From positions 4,920,850 to 4,984,849 of the forward strand of contig NZ_JACBZA010000001.1 in assembly GCF_013408535.1 (NCBI RefSeq): 64,000 nucleotides of DNA, written 5' to 3'. The position numbers and the translations under genes are program-made. Under the pieces are notes generated by a model, which made no database searches, was not told the DNA's origin, and saw only the letters and a list, made by a program, of their open reading frames with translations. This document shows positions 28,424 through 37,137 of this stretch, one piece after another (positions within the stretch are counted from its first letter, which is position 1; each line of letters opens with the position of its first letter). The DNA is from Actinopolymorpha cephalotaxi. Lineage in GTDB: Bacteria; Actinomycetota; Actinomycetes; Propionibacteriales; Actinopolymorphaceae.

Positions 28424-28927
28424 ATGAACAACTGGCACACGATGCGCGCGTCCGACGCCGACCGGGAACGCGCGGCGGACATCCTCAAGGCGGCGTTCGC
28501 GGAGGGGCGGCTCAACCCCACCGAGCACCGCACCCGGCTGGACGCGGCCATGCGGTCCCAGACCTACGGCGAGATCCAGCGCCAGGTGGCCGACCTGCCG
28601 GCCGGTCCGACGCCGTTCACGCCTCCTTCCTTCGACGCCGCCAACCGGGCGCTCCAGGCGAACCCGTGGGGAATGGCCGCGATCGCCCCCGTGCGGCGGA
28701 CCGAGCCGCTGGCCAAGGCGTCCCTGATCATGGGGGCGGTCACGCCGCTGACCTGCGGCCTGTCCGCGATCCCGGCCATCGTCACCGGCCACATGGCACT
28801 TGCCCGGGTCGGCAACTCCGGCGACGAGGGCCGCGGCATGGCCATCGGCGGCCTGGTCCTCGGCTATCTCAACATCGTCGGCGGCACGTTGTTCATGCTG
28901 TTGGCGATCATCAGCGGCTTCAACTGA
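28424..28927 (+). CDS. DUF1707-DUF4190 membrane protein, first copy
   Basis: A 167-residue protein. The N-terminal DUF1707 motif is HTMRASDADRERAADILKAA, then LNPTEHRTRLDAAMRSQTYGE (residues 5-50). A short linker leads to a DUF4190 domain with two hydrophobic helices (ASLIMGAVTPLTCGLSAIPA and GGLVLGYLNIVGGTLFMLLA) around GHMALARVGNSG. The function of both domains is unknown; DUF1707 is common in actinobacteria near regulators and in membrane proteins. ATG start after CGAGGGGGACGC. A second, longer paralogue follows. Confidence 0.85.
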   Translation: MNNWHTMRASDADRERAADILKAAFAEGRLNPTEHRTRLDAAMRSQTYGEIQRQVADLPAGPTPFTPPSFDAANRALQANPWGMAAIAPVRRTEPLAKASLIMGAVTPLTCGLSAIPAIVTGHMALARVGNSGDEGRGMAIGGLVLGYLNIVGGTLFMLLAIISGFN

Positions 28928-29152
28928 GCCACCCCGGGCCGGCCAACCGTCCCAACCCCGCCCGAACCTCCTCAGGCCACCACCGGCGACACCGCGCGTC
29001 CGGGACGTTCTGGACCTACGGGGAACGGCCGACCTCCCGGGCGGGCTGGATGAGAGAGCGGTCATTCGCCGGATCCGGCGGCACAATGGCGAGAGGGGAA
29101 GGTACGCCGGGCCGCCTCCAGTGTGGGCCGGCTCCCAGCGGCTGGGGGTGAC

Positions 29153-29875
29153 ATGGGCACCGACTGGCACTCGATGCGGGCGTCCGACGCCGACCGGGAA
29201 CGCGCGGCCGACGTGCTCAAGGCGGCCCTGGCCGAGGGGCGGCTGGACTGGGGCGAGCACCACGATCGCGTCGACGCGGTGATGGAAGCACGTACGTACG
29301 GCGAGCTGACCGAGCTGATCGCCGACCTCCCCGTCGGCCCCACGCCGTTCCCGATTCCCCAGCAGCAGTCGCCGGAGCAGCTGCCGGCCGGACAGCCGGC
29401 CCAGGCGATCCCGCCGGCGATGCCGCTCGGCGGGATCGGCCAGCACCCCGGACAGCCCCGGCTGCCAGGCGTACGCGGGATGTATCCCGGTGCGCTCCCC
29501 GGACAACTTCCCGGACAGCTCCCCGGACAGCTTCCGGGCACGCATCCGGCCAACCCGGGCTATCCCTCCAACCGGTTGCCGCCCGCGCCACCCGCTCCCC
29601 TGGCCAACCCGTGGGCCAACTACGTGCCCGCGCCGGTCCGCGCGACCGAGCCGCTGGCCAAGGTGTCCGTGGCCTGCGCGGTCCTCGGGCTGTGCACCAC
29701 CGGCATGAGCGCCGTACCCGCCATCGTCACCGGGCATCTCGCCCTGGCTCGCATCCGGCGGACCAACGGCGACGGCATCGGGCTCGCGGTCACCGGTCTG
29801 ATCCTCGGCTATCTCGAACTCGCCGTCGTGGCGCTGGTGTTCGTGCTGTCGGTGGTGCTGGGCCTCGGCCGCTGA
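29153..29875 (+). CDS. DUF1707-DUF4190 membrane protein, second copy with repeat linker
   Basis: A 240-residue paralogue of the preceding gene. The DUF1707 block (WHSMRASDADRERAADVLKA) and the DUF4190 block (IVTGHLALARIRRTNGDG between two hydrophobic helices) are clearly alike. The linker between them is expanded to about 95 residues rich in Pro, Gly and Gln, with GQLPGQLPGQLPG in tandem. The ATG at 29153 aligns with the start of the first copy and follows GGGGGTG. It probably arose by tandem duplication. It is separated from the first copy by 225 bases and convergent with the ABC permease gene. Confidence 0.85.
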   Translation: MGTDWHSMRASDADRERAADVLKAALAEGRLDWGEHHDRVDAVMEARTYGELTELIADLPVGPTPFPIPQQQSPEQLPAGQPAQAIPPAMPLGGIGQHPGQPRLPGVRGMYPGALPGQLPGQLPGQLPGTHPANPGYPSNRLPPAPPAPLANPWANYVPAPVRATEPLAKVSVACAVLGLCTTGMSAVPAIVTGHLALARIRRTNGDGIGLAVTGLILGYLELAVVALVFVLSVVLGLGR

Positions 29876-29929
29876 ACCCTCGGGCCGCCGGCCCAGGGGC
29901 CGGCGGCGCAACGGTTCAGTAGCCCGCGG

Positions 29930-32428
29930 TCACTCGGTGCCGATCGCCGCGGCCGGGGGTACGCGGACGGCACGACGCGCCGGCAGCACCGACGCGGCCA
30001 GCCCGGCCGCCAGCGCGACCGCCGCCACCAGCACCAACCGGCCGACAGGGACGCCGAACTCGATGTGCGAGGTCACCTCGCCCAGCAGGATCCGCGTGCC
30101 GGCGAAGCCGTACGCGGTGCCGAGCACCAGCCCGGCGACCACCGCGGCCGCCGCGATCAGCAACGCCTCGCCCGCGAGCATCGCCCGCAGCTGCCCCTTC
30201 GTGAGGCCGAGGGCGCGCAGCATCGCCTGTTCGCGGGTGCGTTCGAGCACCGACAGGCTGAGCGTGTTGCCCACGCCGACCAGGGCGATCACCACGGCCA
30301 CGGCGAGGAGGCCGGTGGCCACCAGCAGCAGCACGTTCAGGACCTTGTCGTAGATCGCGCGTTCGGCAGCGGCGCCGCCGAGGTGGATCGTGTCGTCGTT
30401 TCCGACGACCTCCTGGGCCCGGCTGACCACCTGGGTGCCGTCGGCGGTGTCGGCGACCCGGGCCCAGACCGCGGTGACCGGCGCCTTCGGCGCCACCCGG
30501 GCCAGGTCGGCCGAGCTCACCAGCACCTGCGGGAGGGCCTCGCTCTGCACCACCCGGGCACGCAGCTCGACCCGGGAGCTTCCCGTGCCGAGGGTGAGCC
30601 GGTCGCCGTTGCGGACGCCGAGTGAGTTCGCCGTCGACGGCCCGACGACCGCCGTACGCTCGCCCACGCCGGTGAGCAACTTCGGGTTGCGCAGCACCGC
30701 GTTCGCCTTCGAGGGGTCCACCGCGGTGACGGTTGTCTCGATCGACTGGCCGGGCGCCGGTGTGCCGGCGGCGGCGACGCGGACCTGCGCGCCGGTGAGA
30801 GTCGCCGTACGCGAGACCCCCTCGACCCCGGGCATCCCCTTCACCACCGCGTCGGGCAGGGCGCCGGTGGAGACATCCACGCTCAGGTCGAGCGGGTACC
30901 TGCTGTCCAGCGAGGCGTTGAACGACTTCTGCACCGACGCCGCGCCGACGCTCATCATCGCGATCAGGGTCACGCCGACCAGGAGGGCGGCGGCGGTGGC
31001 CGCGGTACGTCGCGGGTTGCGGACCGCGTTGCCGACGGCGAGCCGGGCCGGTGGGCCGCCGAACCGGCCGGTCAGCGCGCCCAGCAGGCGTACCAGCGCG
31101 GGTACCAGCAGCGGGGCGCCCAGCAGGATCCCGACGAACGACAACAGCCCGCCGCCGATCCCGATCGCGAGCGCGGCCATGAACCCGGTCAGCGTCATCG
31201 CGCCGAGCAGGGCGGCCCCACCGGCCAGCACGCACAGCACCGCGAGAATCGTCCGGACGATCCCGGCCCGGGACCGGGCACCGGCCGCGAGCTCGGGGCG
31301 CAGCGCCGCCAGCGGCGACACCCTGGTCGCCCGGCGGGCCGGGGCGAGCGCGGCCAGCACCGTGGTGACCAGGCCGACCACGAGCGGTACGGCGATCCCG
31401 GCCGGGGTCACCACCAGCCCGCCGGCCGGGATGCCGAGCGACGACCGGCCCAGCAGGACCACCGCGAGCCCGGCCAGCCCGGTGCCCACGGCGATCCCGG
31501 CGACCGAGGCGACCAGACCGAGCAGCAGCGACTCGACCACCACCGACCCGAAGACCTGCCGGCGAAGGGCGCCGACGCAGCGCAGCAGGGCGAGCTCACG
31601 GGTCCGCTGGGCGAGCAGGATGGTGAACGTGTTGGCCACCACGAGCGTGGCCACGAAGACCGCGATGCCGGCGAACCCGAGCAGCAGGCCGCCGAGCACG
31701 TCGACGCCGTTGGTGAACGACCTGACCTGCTCGTCGGTGCGCTGGGCGGCGGTCTGCACGGTCGCGCCCCTGACATCCTCGCGCAGCCGGTCGGTCACGG
31801 CGGTCCGGTCCGCACCGGGGGCGGTGCGGACGAGCACCTCGCCGTAGGTCACCTCACCCGACCAGGCGGCGATCGCACTGTCGTCGGCCACCAGCGAGGA
31901 GCTGTCCTGCAGCGAGCCGCCGCTGACCACGCCGACCACCCGGGCCGGGTGGATGGCGCCCCTGACCAGTTCGACGCGCAGCACCGAGCCGACCTTCAGG
32001 CCCCGGTCGCGGGCCAGGTCGCGGGGAACGGCCACCTCGGCGGGACCGGACGGCAACCGGCCGGTGTCCACCCGCTGCCAGCGGAAGGACGGGTCGGCGG
32101 GCAGGCCGGACACGCTCGCGAAGGTCGGCCTGGACGCGTCGGGGAACTGCACCCGGACAGCCCCGCCGGCCAGCCCGGCGGCACCGGCCACGCCGTCGAG
32201 GCGGCCGAGCCGGTCGACCACCGCGGCGGTGATCGGTTTCGGGGCGTTGGTGACCACGAGGTCGGCCCGGGCGTACTGCGCGCCCGCGGCCTGGGCCATC
32301 GCGGCCTTGGCAGAGCTCAGCACCATCAGCGCGGTGGCCACGAACGCCACGCCGAGCATGATGGCCAGACCGCCGGCAACGTACCGGCCGGCGTGCCCGC
32401 GAAGGGCTGCGAGGATCATCCGGCGCAT
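29930..32428 (-). CDS. ABC transporter permease, MacB/FtsX (LolC-like) type
   Basis: An 832-residue permease. It has an N-terminal helix (YVAGGLAIMLGVAFVATALM), a large extracytoplasmic MacB-PCD-like domain, then three helices with the FtsX-domain pattern (FAGIAVFVATLVVANTFTIL, LALLRCVGALRRQVFGSVV). A central duplication gives a second extracytoplasmic region and a second FtsX block (VVIALVGVGNTLSLSVLERT). This two-FtsX design is typical of actinobacterial exporters of lipids, peptides or drugs; substrate unknown. It lies three bases after the ATPase gene, so they form one operon. No accessory protein or regulator is adjacent, unless the two-component system 2.5 kb upstream controls it. Confidence 0.92.
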   Translation of the reverse strand: MRRMILAALRGHAGRYVAGGLAIMLGVAFVATALMVLSSAKAAMAQAAGAQYARADLVVTNAPKPITAAVVDRLGRLDGVAGAAGLAGGAVRVQFPDASRPTFASVSGLPADPSFRWQRVDTGRLPSGPAEVAVPRDLARDRGLKVGSVLRVELVRGAIHPARVVGVVSGGSLQDSSSLVADDSAIAAWSGEVTYGEVLVRTAPGADRTAVTDRLREDVRGATVQTAAQRTDEQVRSFTNGVDVLGGLLLGFAGIAVFVATLVVANTFTILLAQRTRELALLRCVGALRRQVFGSVVVESLLLGLVASVAGIAVGTGLAGLAVVLLGRSSLGIPAGGLVVTPAGIAVPLVVGLVTTVLAALAPARRATRVSPLAALRPELAAGARSRAGIVRTILAVLCVLAGGAALLGAMTLTGFMAALAIGIGGGLLSFVGILLGAPLLVPALVRLLGALTGRFGGPPARLAVGNAVRNPRRTAATAAALLVGVTLIAMMSVGAASVQKSFNASLDSRYPLDLSVDVSTGALPDAVVKGMPGVEGVSRTATLTGAQVRVAAAGTPAPGQSIETTVTAVDPSKANAVLRNPKLLTGVGERTAVVGPSTANSLGVRNGDRLTLGTGSSRVELRARVVQSEALPQVLVSSADLARVAPKAPVTAVWARVADTADGTQVVSRAQEVVGNDDTIHLGGAAAERAIYDKVLNVLLLVATGLLAVAVVIALVGVGNTLSLSVLERTREQAMLRALGLTKGQLRAMLAGEALLIAAAAVVAGLVLGTAYGFAGTRILLGEVTSHIEFGVPVGRLVLVAAVALAAGLAASVLPARRAVRVPPAAAIGTE

Positions 32429-32431
32429 CGG

Positions 32432-33184
32432 TCAGGCCCCCAGCTCACGCATCGCGTCCAGCACCGCGTCCGCGGACGGGCGGTCGATCTCGCCGACCAC
32501 CCGGCCGTCTGCGACCAGCACCACCCGGTCGGCGTAGGACGCGGCCACCGGGTCGTGGGTCACCATGACGATCGTCTGCCCGAACTCGCGGACCGACCGG
32601 CGCAGGAACGACAGCACCTCCGCGCCGGTACGGGAGTCGAGGTTTCCGGTGGGCTCGTCGGCGAAGACGACGTCCGGACGGGACGCCAGCGCGCGGGCGA
32701 TCGCCACTCGCTGCTGCTGGCCGCCGGAGAGTTCGGAAGGACGGTGCTTCAGCCGGTCGGCGAGACCGAGGACGTCGATCAGGGTGGCCAGCCACTTCTC
32801 GTCCGGACGGCGGCCGGCCAGCTCCAGCGGAAGGGTGATGTTCTGCTCGGCGGTCAACGTGGGCATCAGGTTGAACGCCTGGAAGACGAAACCGACCCGC
32901 TCCCGGCGCAACACCGTGAGCTGCCGGTCGGACAGCGTCGTCAGGTCGGTGCCGCCGAGCACGACCGAACCCGACGTCGCGGCGTCCAGCCCGGCCAGGC
33001 AGTGCATCAGCGTCGACTTGCCCGACCCGGACGGGCCCATGATCGCGGTGAACTGTCCCGCGCCGAACTCCAACGAAACCTCGTCCAGCGCCCGGACCGC
33101 GGTCGGGCCGGAGCCGTAGGTCTTGACCAGGTTGACGGCGCTGGCGGCCGATTCGACGCCGACCGTGGATGGCGCGGATGTCAT
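32432..33184 (-). CDS. ABC transporter ATP-binding protein
   Basis: A 250-residue ATPase of the LolD/MacB-like group. Walker A is GPSGSGKST (about residue 51), the Q-loop lies in FVFQAFNLMPTLTAEQN, the signature is LSGGQQQRVAIARAL, Walker B is VVFADEPTGNLD and the H-loop is VMVTHDPVAA. First gene of a two-gene operon with the FtsX-type permease. ATG start with GAAGGAG upstream. The short C-terminal tail ends AVLDAMRELGA. Confidence 0.95.
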   Translation of the reverse strand: MTSAPSTVGVESAASAVNLVKTYGSGPTAVRALDEVSLEFGAGQFTAIMGPSGSGKSTLMHCLAGLDAATSGSVVLGGTDLTTLSDRQLTVLRRERVGFVFQAFNLMPTLTAEQNITLPLELAGRRPDEKWLATLIDVLGLADRLKHRPSELSGGQQQRVAIARALASRPDVVFADEPTGNLDSRTGAEVLSFLRRSVREFGQTIVMVTHDPVAASYADRVVLVADGRVVGEIDRPSADAVLDAMRELGA

Positions 33185-33522
33185 GCGTGGACTCCTTCGT
33201 GGGGCAGGGGGGTTCGCCCCCGTGGCGAACCATCGTCGAGCCTAGGTTCCCGAGCCCTCGGCGGGCGTCCGCCGCGATGATGGCCTTCGCAGGCTCGTAC
33301 GTACCTCCAGGGGTGAGCGGGGTACGACCTGCGGCGTACGGCACACCCCTACGGGGACCCCGGCACGGCGGTTTGTTTCCGGCCGGCAGGGCATTCCCGG
33401 CCGAGGTTCTCCGTCCACCCCGTAGCCGGAATACACCTCGTTCTGGATAGCCGCGAAGCCCCGCTGTCCGACCCGGTTGGCGTTGCTACGTTCGTGCCAC
33501 CACTGGGCAGGGGGGCAGGGCG
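33185..33522. other. 338-base gap upstream of the ABC operon
   Basis: Divergent spacer between the ABC ATPase gene and a broken SDR gene. It probably carries the ABC promoter. No gene, repeat array or strong hairpin was recognised. Confidence 0.5.
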
Positions 33523-34153
33523 ATGACGGAGGGCCGGACGCGGACGATCCTGGTGACCGGTGCGTCGTACGGACTCGGCGCCGCGATCGCGATGCGGTCG
33601 AGGCGCGCGGTGACCGCGTTGTCAGTCTGAGCAGGACACCGCCGCGACGTGTCGACACCTGGGTCAAGGCCGACCTCGGCGACGTCGAGGCGATCCCGCC
33701 GGCGGTGGAACGCCTCGCCTCGATGACCGGCGGGCCACTGGACGGTGTGGTGCTGAACGCCGCGCTGGCCGACAAGAGCCGCTCGCAGTGGACCGTCGAC
33801 CAGGTGGAGCGGCACTTGCGGACCAACGCGCTCGGGCCGTTCGCGTTGTGGAGCGCGCTGGAGGATCACGGCCTGGTGGGGAGTCCCCGCAACCCCCGCA
33901 ACGTCGTGCTGATGGGCAGCTTCCTGCAGAACGGCAACGTCCGCCAGCCCGCGTGGACGCCGCCGCCCCCGTGACGATGAACATGATCTGGCCCGGCCGG
34001 GTGAGCACACCGGCCAACCCGCCGGGGGAACTGCCGCCGGGCGACCCGAACGCCTTCTATCCGGCGCAGTACGTCGCGGACGTCGTACTGCGGTATCTGT
34101 ACCAACCCCCCGGAGGTCCGCGGGGCACCGTGATCGACCCGGGGAGGTCGTGA
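33523..34153 (+). pseudogene. broken short-chain dehydrogenase/reductase
   Basis: ATG at 33523 starts a normal Rossmann N-terminus (TRTILVTGASYGLGAAIA), but a frameshift near 33595-33605 stops that frame at 33630. The fold continues in another frame: EARGDRVVSLSRTPP, KADLGDVEAIPPAVERLA, GGPLDGVVLNAALADKSRSQ, LRTNALGPFALWSAL. That frame stops after AWTPPPP at 33974. A third frame then resumes with VTMNMIWPGRVSTPANPP and ends at 34153. Between the last two parts the catalytic Tyr-X3-Lys segment is missing, so a deletion as well as frameshifts has occurred. It cannot make an active enzyme as read. Confidence 0.85.
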
Positions 34154-34455
34154 TGACGGCACAGCGGCTGAGTCCCGAGTGCAACCTGGACACTGTCCGG
34201 GACGGACGCGGCGGCATCTTCACCTACTATCCCGAGCGCCCGATCGTGGAGTGGAACCTGCTGTTCACCCGCACCGGCAACGCGCGGGGATTCCACTACC
34301 ACAAGGAGTTCGACGAGTACATCCTGGTCACGTCGGGGCACGGCACGTACGTCGAGTTGTGCGACGACGGGACCGAGATCGTGCACAAGGTTGCGCTACG
34401 GCGAGGGTCAGGCGATCGGCCTGCACAGGTTGGGCGCCCGGGTCGTCCGCGGTGA
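34153..34455 (+). pseudogene. truncated cupin (WxcM/FdtA-like sugar isomerase type)
   Basis: The first ~75 residues look like a cupin of the dTDP-sugar isomerase type: GGIFTYYPERPIVEWNLLF, then GFHYHKEFDEYILVTSGHGT with the metal-binding-like His-X-His and later Glu. At about 34390 the frame runs into unrelated codons (RRGSGDRPAQVGRPGRPR). The ATG overlaps the stop of the SDR remnant (TGATGA), so an old operon is preserved. GTG at 34150 is an alternative start. Assignment to the WxcM/FdtA group rests on eye comparison only. Confidence 0.65.
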
Positions 34456-34612
34456 CGTCACCAACGCCGACCAGGTGGCGCGGGAGGTGCCCGAGCACGA
34501 CGCGGTGGTGCACCTCGCCGCGCTGGTCGGGTTCCCGCTCTGCGACCTCGACCCGGTGCGCGCGGACGCGGTCAACGTCGGCGGCACCCGCAACGTCGTG
34601 GCCGCGATGCCG
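34391..34612 (+). pseudogene. internal fragment of an NAD-dependent sugar epimerase/dehydratase
   Basis: A stretch of about 70 residues matches the second half of an extended-SDR Rossmann fold: LGARVVRGDVTNADQVAREV, HDAVVHLAALVGFPLCDLDP, ADAVNVGGTRNVVAAMP. The N-terminal Gly-X2-Gly-X2-Gly nucleotide loop is absent, having been replaced by the cupin remnant. The frame then enters antisense glycosyltransferase sequence at about 34612. Both ends are therefore lost. Confidence 0.8.
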
Positions 34613-34920
34613 CGCCGGGCGAGCCGGCCGAACACGTCAGGTGCGAGGGAGTCGGTGTCCAGGCGTTCGGGAACCGTGAAACCGAACAGCGGCGTCAGCA
34701 GCCGGACGCCGTTGCCGTCGACCAGCACCACGTCGAAGGCGTTGATGTCGTCCCGGAGCCGCGGGCTGCGCAACGCCCGGCGCGCGTAGTCGGGGTTCAG
34801 GTAGGTGACCGTCAGCGGGCGGGTGCCGTCCGTCCGGTCCCCCAGGTCGAGTTCGGCGAGCAGGTCGGCACGTCGTACGGGCGAGACTTTGATGCCGGCG
34901 AAGGAGCGCTCACGAGTCAT
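34610..34920 (-). pseudogene. 5' fragment of a WecG/TagA/CpsF-family glycosyltransferase
   Basis: Reading leftwards from ATG at 34920: FAGIKVSPVRRADLLAEL, LTVTYLNPDYARRALRSP, DDINAFDVVLVDGNGVRLLT, PERLDTDSLAPDVFGRLARR. This is the N-terminal part of the WecG/TagA/CpsF fold, with the conserved Asn and Asp-Gly segments. The match ends at about 34610, where it meets the truncated epimerase head-on. The second half, including the usual GG-motif strand, is missing. The family adds N-acetylmannosamine or similar sugars to lipid carriers in cell-surface polymer synthesis. Confidence 0.8.
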
Positions 34921-34965
34921 CGAGGGCCTCCTCCCCCGAAGCGAGAGCCCTGCAGAGACCGTAAC

Positions 34966-35631
34966 TCAGGCGCCGGCGCGGACCAGGCCGTTCTCGTACG
35001 CGAAGACCACCAGCTGCACCCGGTCGCGCAACCCCAGCTTGGCGAGGATCCGGCCGACGTGGGTCTTCACGGTCGCCTCGGCGAGGTGCAGCTGGGCACC
35101 GATCTCGGCGTTGGACAGGCCGCGGGCCACCTCCAGCAGGACCTCGCGCTCGCGTTCGGTGAGGCCGGTGACGCGTTCGTCGGGACGTTCGTCCTGGTCG
35201 GGCAGATGGGGGGCGAAGCGTTCCAGCAGCCGGCGGGTGGTGCTCGGCGCGACCACCGAGTCACCGGAGTGCACCGCCCGGACCGCCGACAGCAGGTCGT
35301 CCGGTGGCGCGTCCTTGAGCAGGAAGCCCGCCGCGCCGGCCTTGAGCGCGGTGAAGGCGTACTCGTCCAGGTCGAAGGTGGTGAGGACGATCACCCGGGG
35401 CGCCGCCCCGCCGCGGGCCCGCAGCCGGCGGGTCGCCTCCACGCCGTCCATCCGGGGCATCCGTACGTCCATCAGCACGACGTCGGCGCCGACCACACTG
35501 AGGCGTTCGAGAGCCTCGGCGCCGTTGCCCGCCTGGCCGACGACCTCCATGTCGGGCTGGGAGTCGACCACCATCGTGAAGCCGGTACGGACCAGCACCT
35601 GGTCGTCGACCAGGAAGACCCGGATCTTCAC
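34966..35631 (-). CDS. NarL/LuxR-family response regulator
   Basis: A 221-residue regulator. The receiver domain has VFLVDDQVLVRTGF with the acidic pair, the phospho-acceptor Asp in VVLMDVRMPRMDG (about residue 54), the Thr in VLTTFDLDEY and the Lys in FLLKDAPP. The C-terminal HTH is GLTEREREVLLEVARGLSNAEI (about 155-200). The GTG start overlaps the kinase stop by four bases (GTGA), so kinase and regulator are coupled. The ABC exporter could be its target, but about 2.5 kb of broken genes lie between. Confidence 0.95.
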   Translation of the reverse strand: MKIRVFLVDDQVLVRTGFTMVVDSQPDMEVVGQAGNGAEALERLSVVGADVVLMDVRMPRMDGVEATRRLRARGGAAPRVIVLTTFDLDEYAFTALKAGAAGFLLKDAPPDDLLSAVRAVHSGDSVVAPSTTRRLLERFAPHLPDQDERPDERVTGLTEREREVLLEVARGLSNAEIGAQLHLAEATVKTHVGRILAKLGLRDRVQLVVFAYENGLVRAGA

Positions 35632-37040
35632 GTGCCCACCCTCGTCTCGTCTCCGCTGAGCGGAATCTCCGCCAGCACCTCGAAACCGCCGCCGATCCGC
35701 GGGCCCGCCCGCAGCAGGCCGCCGTAGACCGCGACGCGTTCGCGCATGCCAAGGATGCCGTGCCCGTTGCCGTCGCCGTGCGCCGCACCGCCGCGGCCGT
35801 CGTCGAGGACGTGGATCCGCAGCCGGTCCCGGTCGTAGCGGAGCCGGACGGTGGCGCTGGTGCGCGGCCCGCCGTGCTTGAGGGTGTTGGTCAGCGCCTC
35901 CTGCACGACGCGGTACGCCGCGAGCTCGGTGCCGCCGGTGAGCGGCCGCTCGTGGCCGCCGACCTCCACCTCGATCGGCAGCCCGCTGGCCCGCACCTGC
36001 TCGATCAGGTCGGGCAGCTGGGCCAGGCTCGGCTGGGGGGCGAGCTCGGGGCCCACGGGTTCCCGAGCGACCGGTTGCACCACGGTGCGGCCCGGCCCGA
36101 CTGCCCCGCGCGTCTCCGAGCGCGTCTGCGAGCGCGGGTCGGAGTGGACGTCGGCGTGGACCTCCGAGCTGCCGTACGACCGGGCGTACGGCAGCTCGCC
36201 GGGCCCGGCCGCGGCCGTCTCGGAGACGATCGAGGGTGCGGAGTCGGTCCGGAGCACGCCGAGCAGCCGGCGCATCTCCGCCAGCGCCTGCCGTCCGGTC
36301 TTGCCGATGGTGGCCAGCGCGGTCCGGGCCGCCTCGGCGTCCTTGGCCCCGGCGTACAGCCCGCCGTCGGCCTGGGCGACCACGACCGACAACGAGTGCG
36401 CGATCACGTCGTGCAGCTCGCGGGCGATCCGGGCCCGCTCGGCCGACCGGGCCAGCCTGGCCTGCTGGTCGCGTTCGAACTCCAGCCTCCGTGCGCGCTC
36501 CTCCAGCTCCCCGACGTACGCCCGGCGGGTGCGCATGAGGTCACCGAACGTCCACACGAACGCGACCATCGCCAGCAGGACGAGACCGGGCAGCAGCACG
36601 TCCAGCGCGCCCCGCCGGGAGTAGGTGAACAGCCCCCAGTCGACCGGCCCCAGGAACGACCCGACCGCGCCGACCAGGAGCGCGCCGATCCGGGCCGCCG
36701 TCTGCCGGGAGTAGGCGCTGGCGGAGTAGAGCGCGAAGAGGAACGCGAGGTCGGCGCCGATCGGCGACCTCATGAACACCACCTGGGCCAGGCAGGCCAG
36801 GGTGACCACGAGGAACACGCTCATCGGGTAACGGCGCCGCCACACCAGCGGGAGGATCAGCGCCGTGCTGACGAGCAGGCCGAGCACCTGGTCCACGGCG
36901 TACCCGACCGGCAGGCCGAACGACGCGAGCGAGGCGGCCAGCGCGCCGTCCACGAGATAGGGCCGGCGGCGCGGCCAGTCGTAGAGCTGGTGGAGGCGCA
37001 CGGCCCGAGCGTACGTCTCGGCGCGGCGGCGAGCGTCCAC
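35628..37040 (-). CDS. sensor histidine kinase (HisKA_3/NarX type)
   Basis: A 470-residue membrane kinase. Four to six hydrophobic helices occupy residues about 25-165, and a coiled coil follows ([20 protein letters not shown]). The H-box is [20 protein letters not shown] near residue 210 with the phosphorylated His. The N-box is [16 protein letters not shown] near 385, and the ATP lid is [20 protein letters not shown]. Between the two catalytic parts, about residues 265-335, lies a low-complexity Ser/Arg/Glu-rich insert ([20 protein letters not shown]) longer than usual. No extracellular sensor domain is evident. Divergent from the MidA-type gene. Confidence 0.93.
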   Translation of the reverse strand: MDARRRAETYARAVRLHQLYDWPRRRPYLVDGALAASLASFGLPVGYAVDQVLGLLVSTALILPLVWRRRYPMSVFLVVTLACLAQVVFMRSPIGADLAFLFALYSASAYSRQTAARIGALLVGAVGSFLGPVDWGLFTYSRRGALDVLLPGLVLLAMVAFVWTFGDLMRTRRAYVGELEERARRLEFERDQQARLARSAERARIARELHDVIAHSLSVVVAQADGGLYAGAKDAEAARTALATIGKTGRQALAEMRRLLGVLRTDSAPSIVSETAAAGPGELPYARSYGSSEVHADVHSDPRSQTRSETRGAVGPGRTVVQPVAREPVGPELAPQPSLAQLPDLIEQVRASGLPIEVEVGGHERPLTGGTELAAYRVVQEALTNTLKHGGPRTSATVRLRYDRDRLRIHVLDDGRGGAAHGDGNGHGILGMRERVAVYGGLLRAGPRIGGGFEVLAEIPLSGDETRVGT

Positions 37041-37080
37041 CCTGGGTAGGACCCGGGGTCCCCGGGCAGGACCAGTTCAC

Positions 37081-37104
37081 CCGGCTTCACCCGGCTTCAC
37101 CCGG
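37081..37104. repeat. 10-bp tandem repeat in a divergent promoter gap
   Basis: CCGGCTTCAC occurs twice (37081-37100), with a preceding TTCAC and a following CCGGC fragment. It lies in the 97-base spacer between the histidine kinase and MidA-type genes. Confidence 0.7.
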
Positions 37105-37137
37105 CGAAGTAAGGGTGGACCGCATAGGGTCGCCGCC

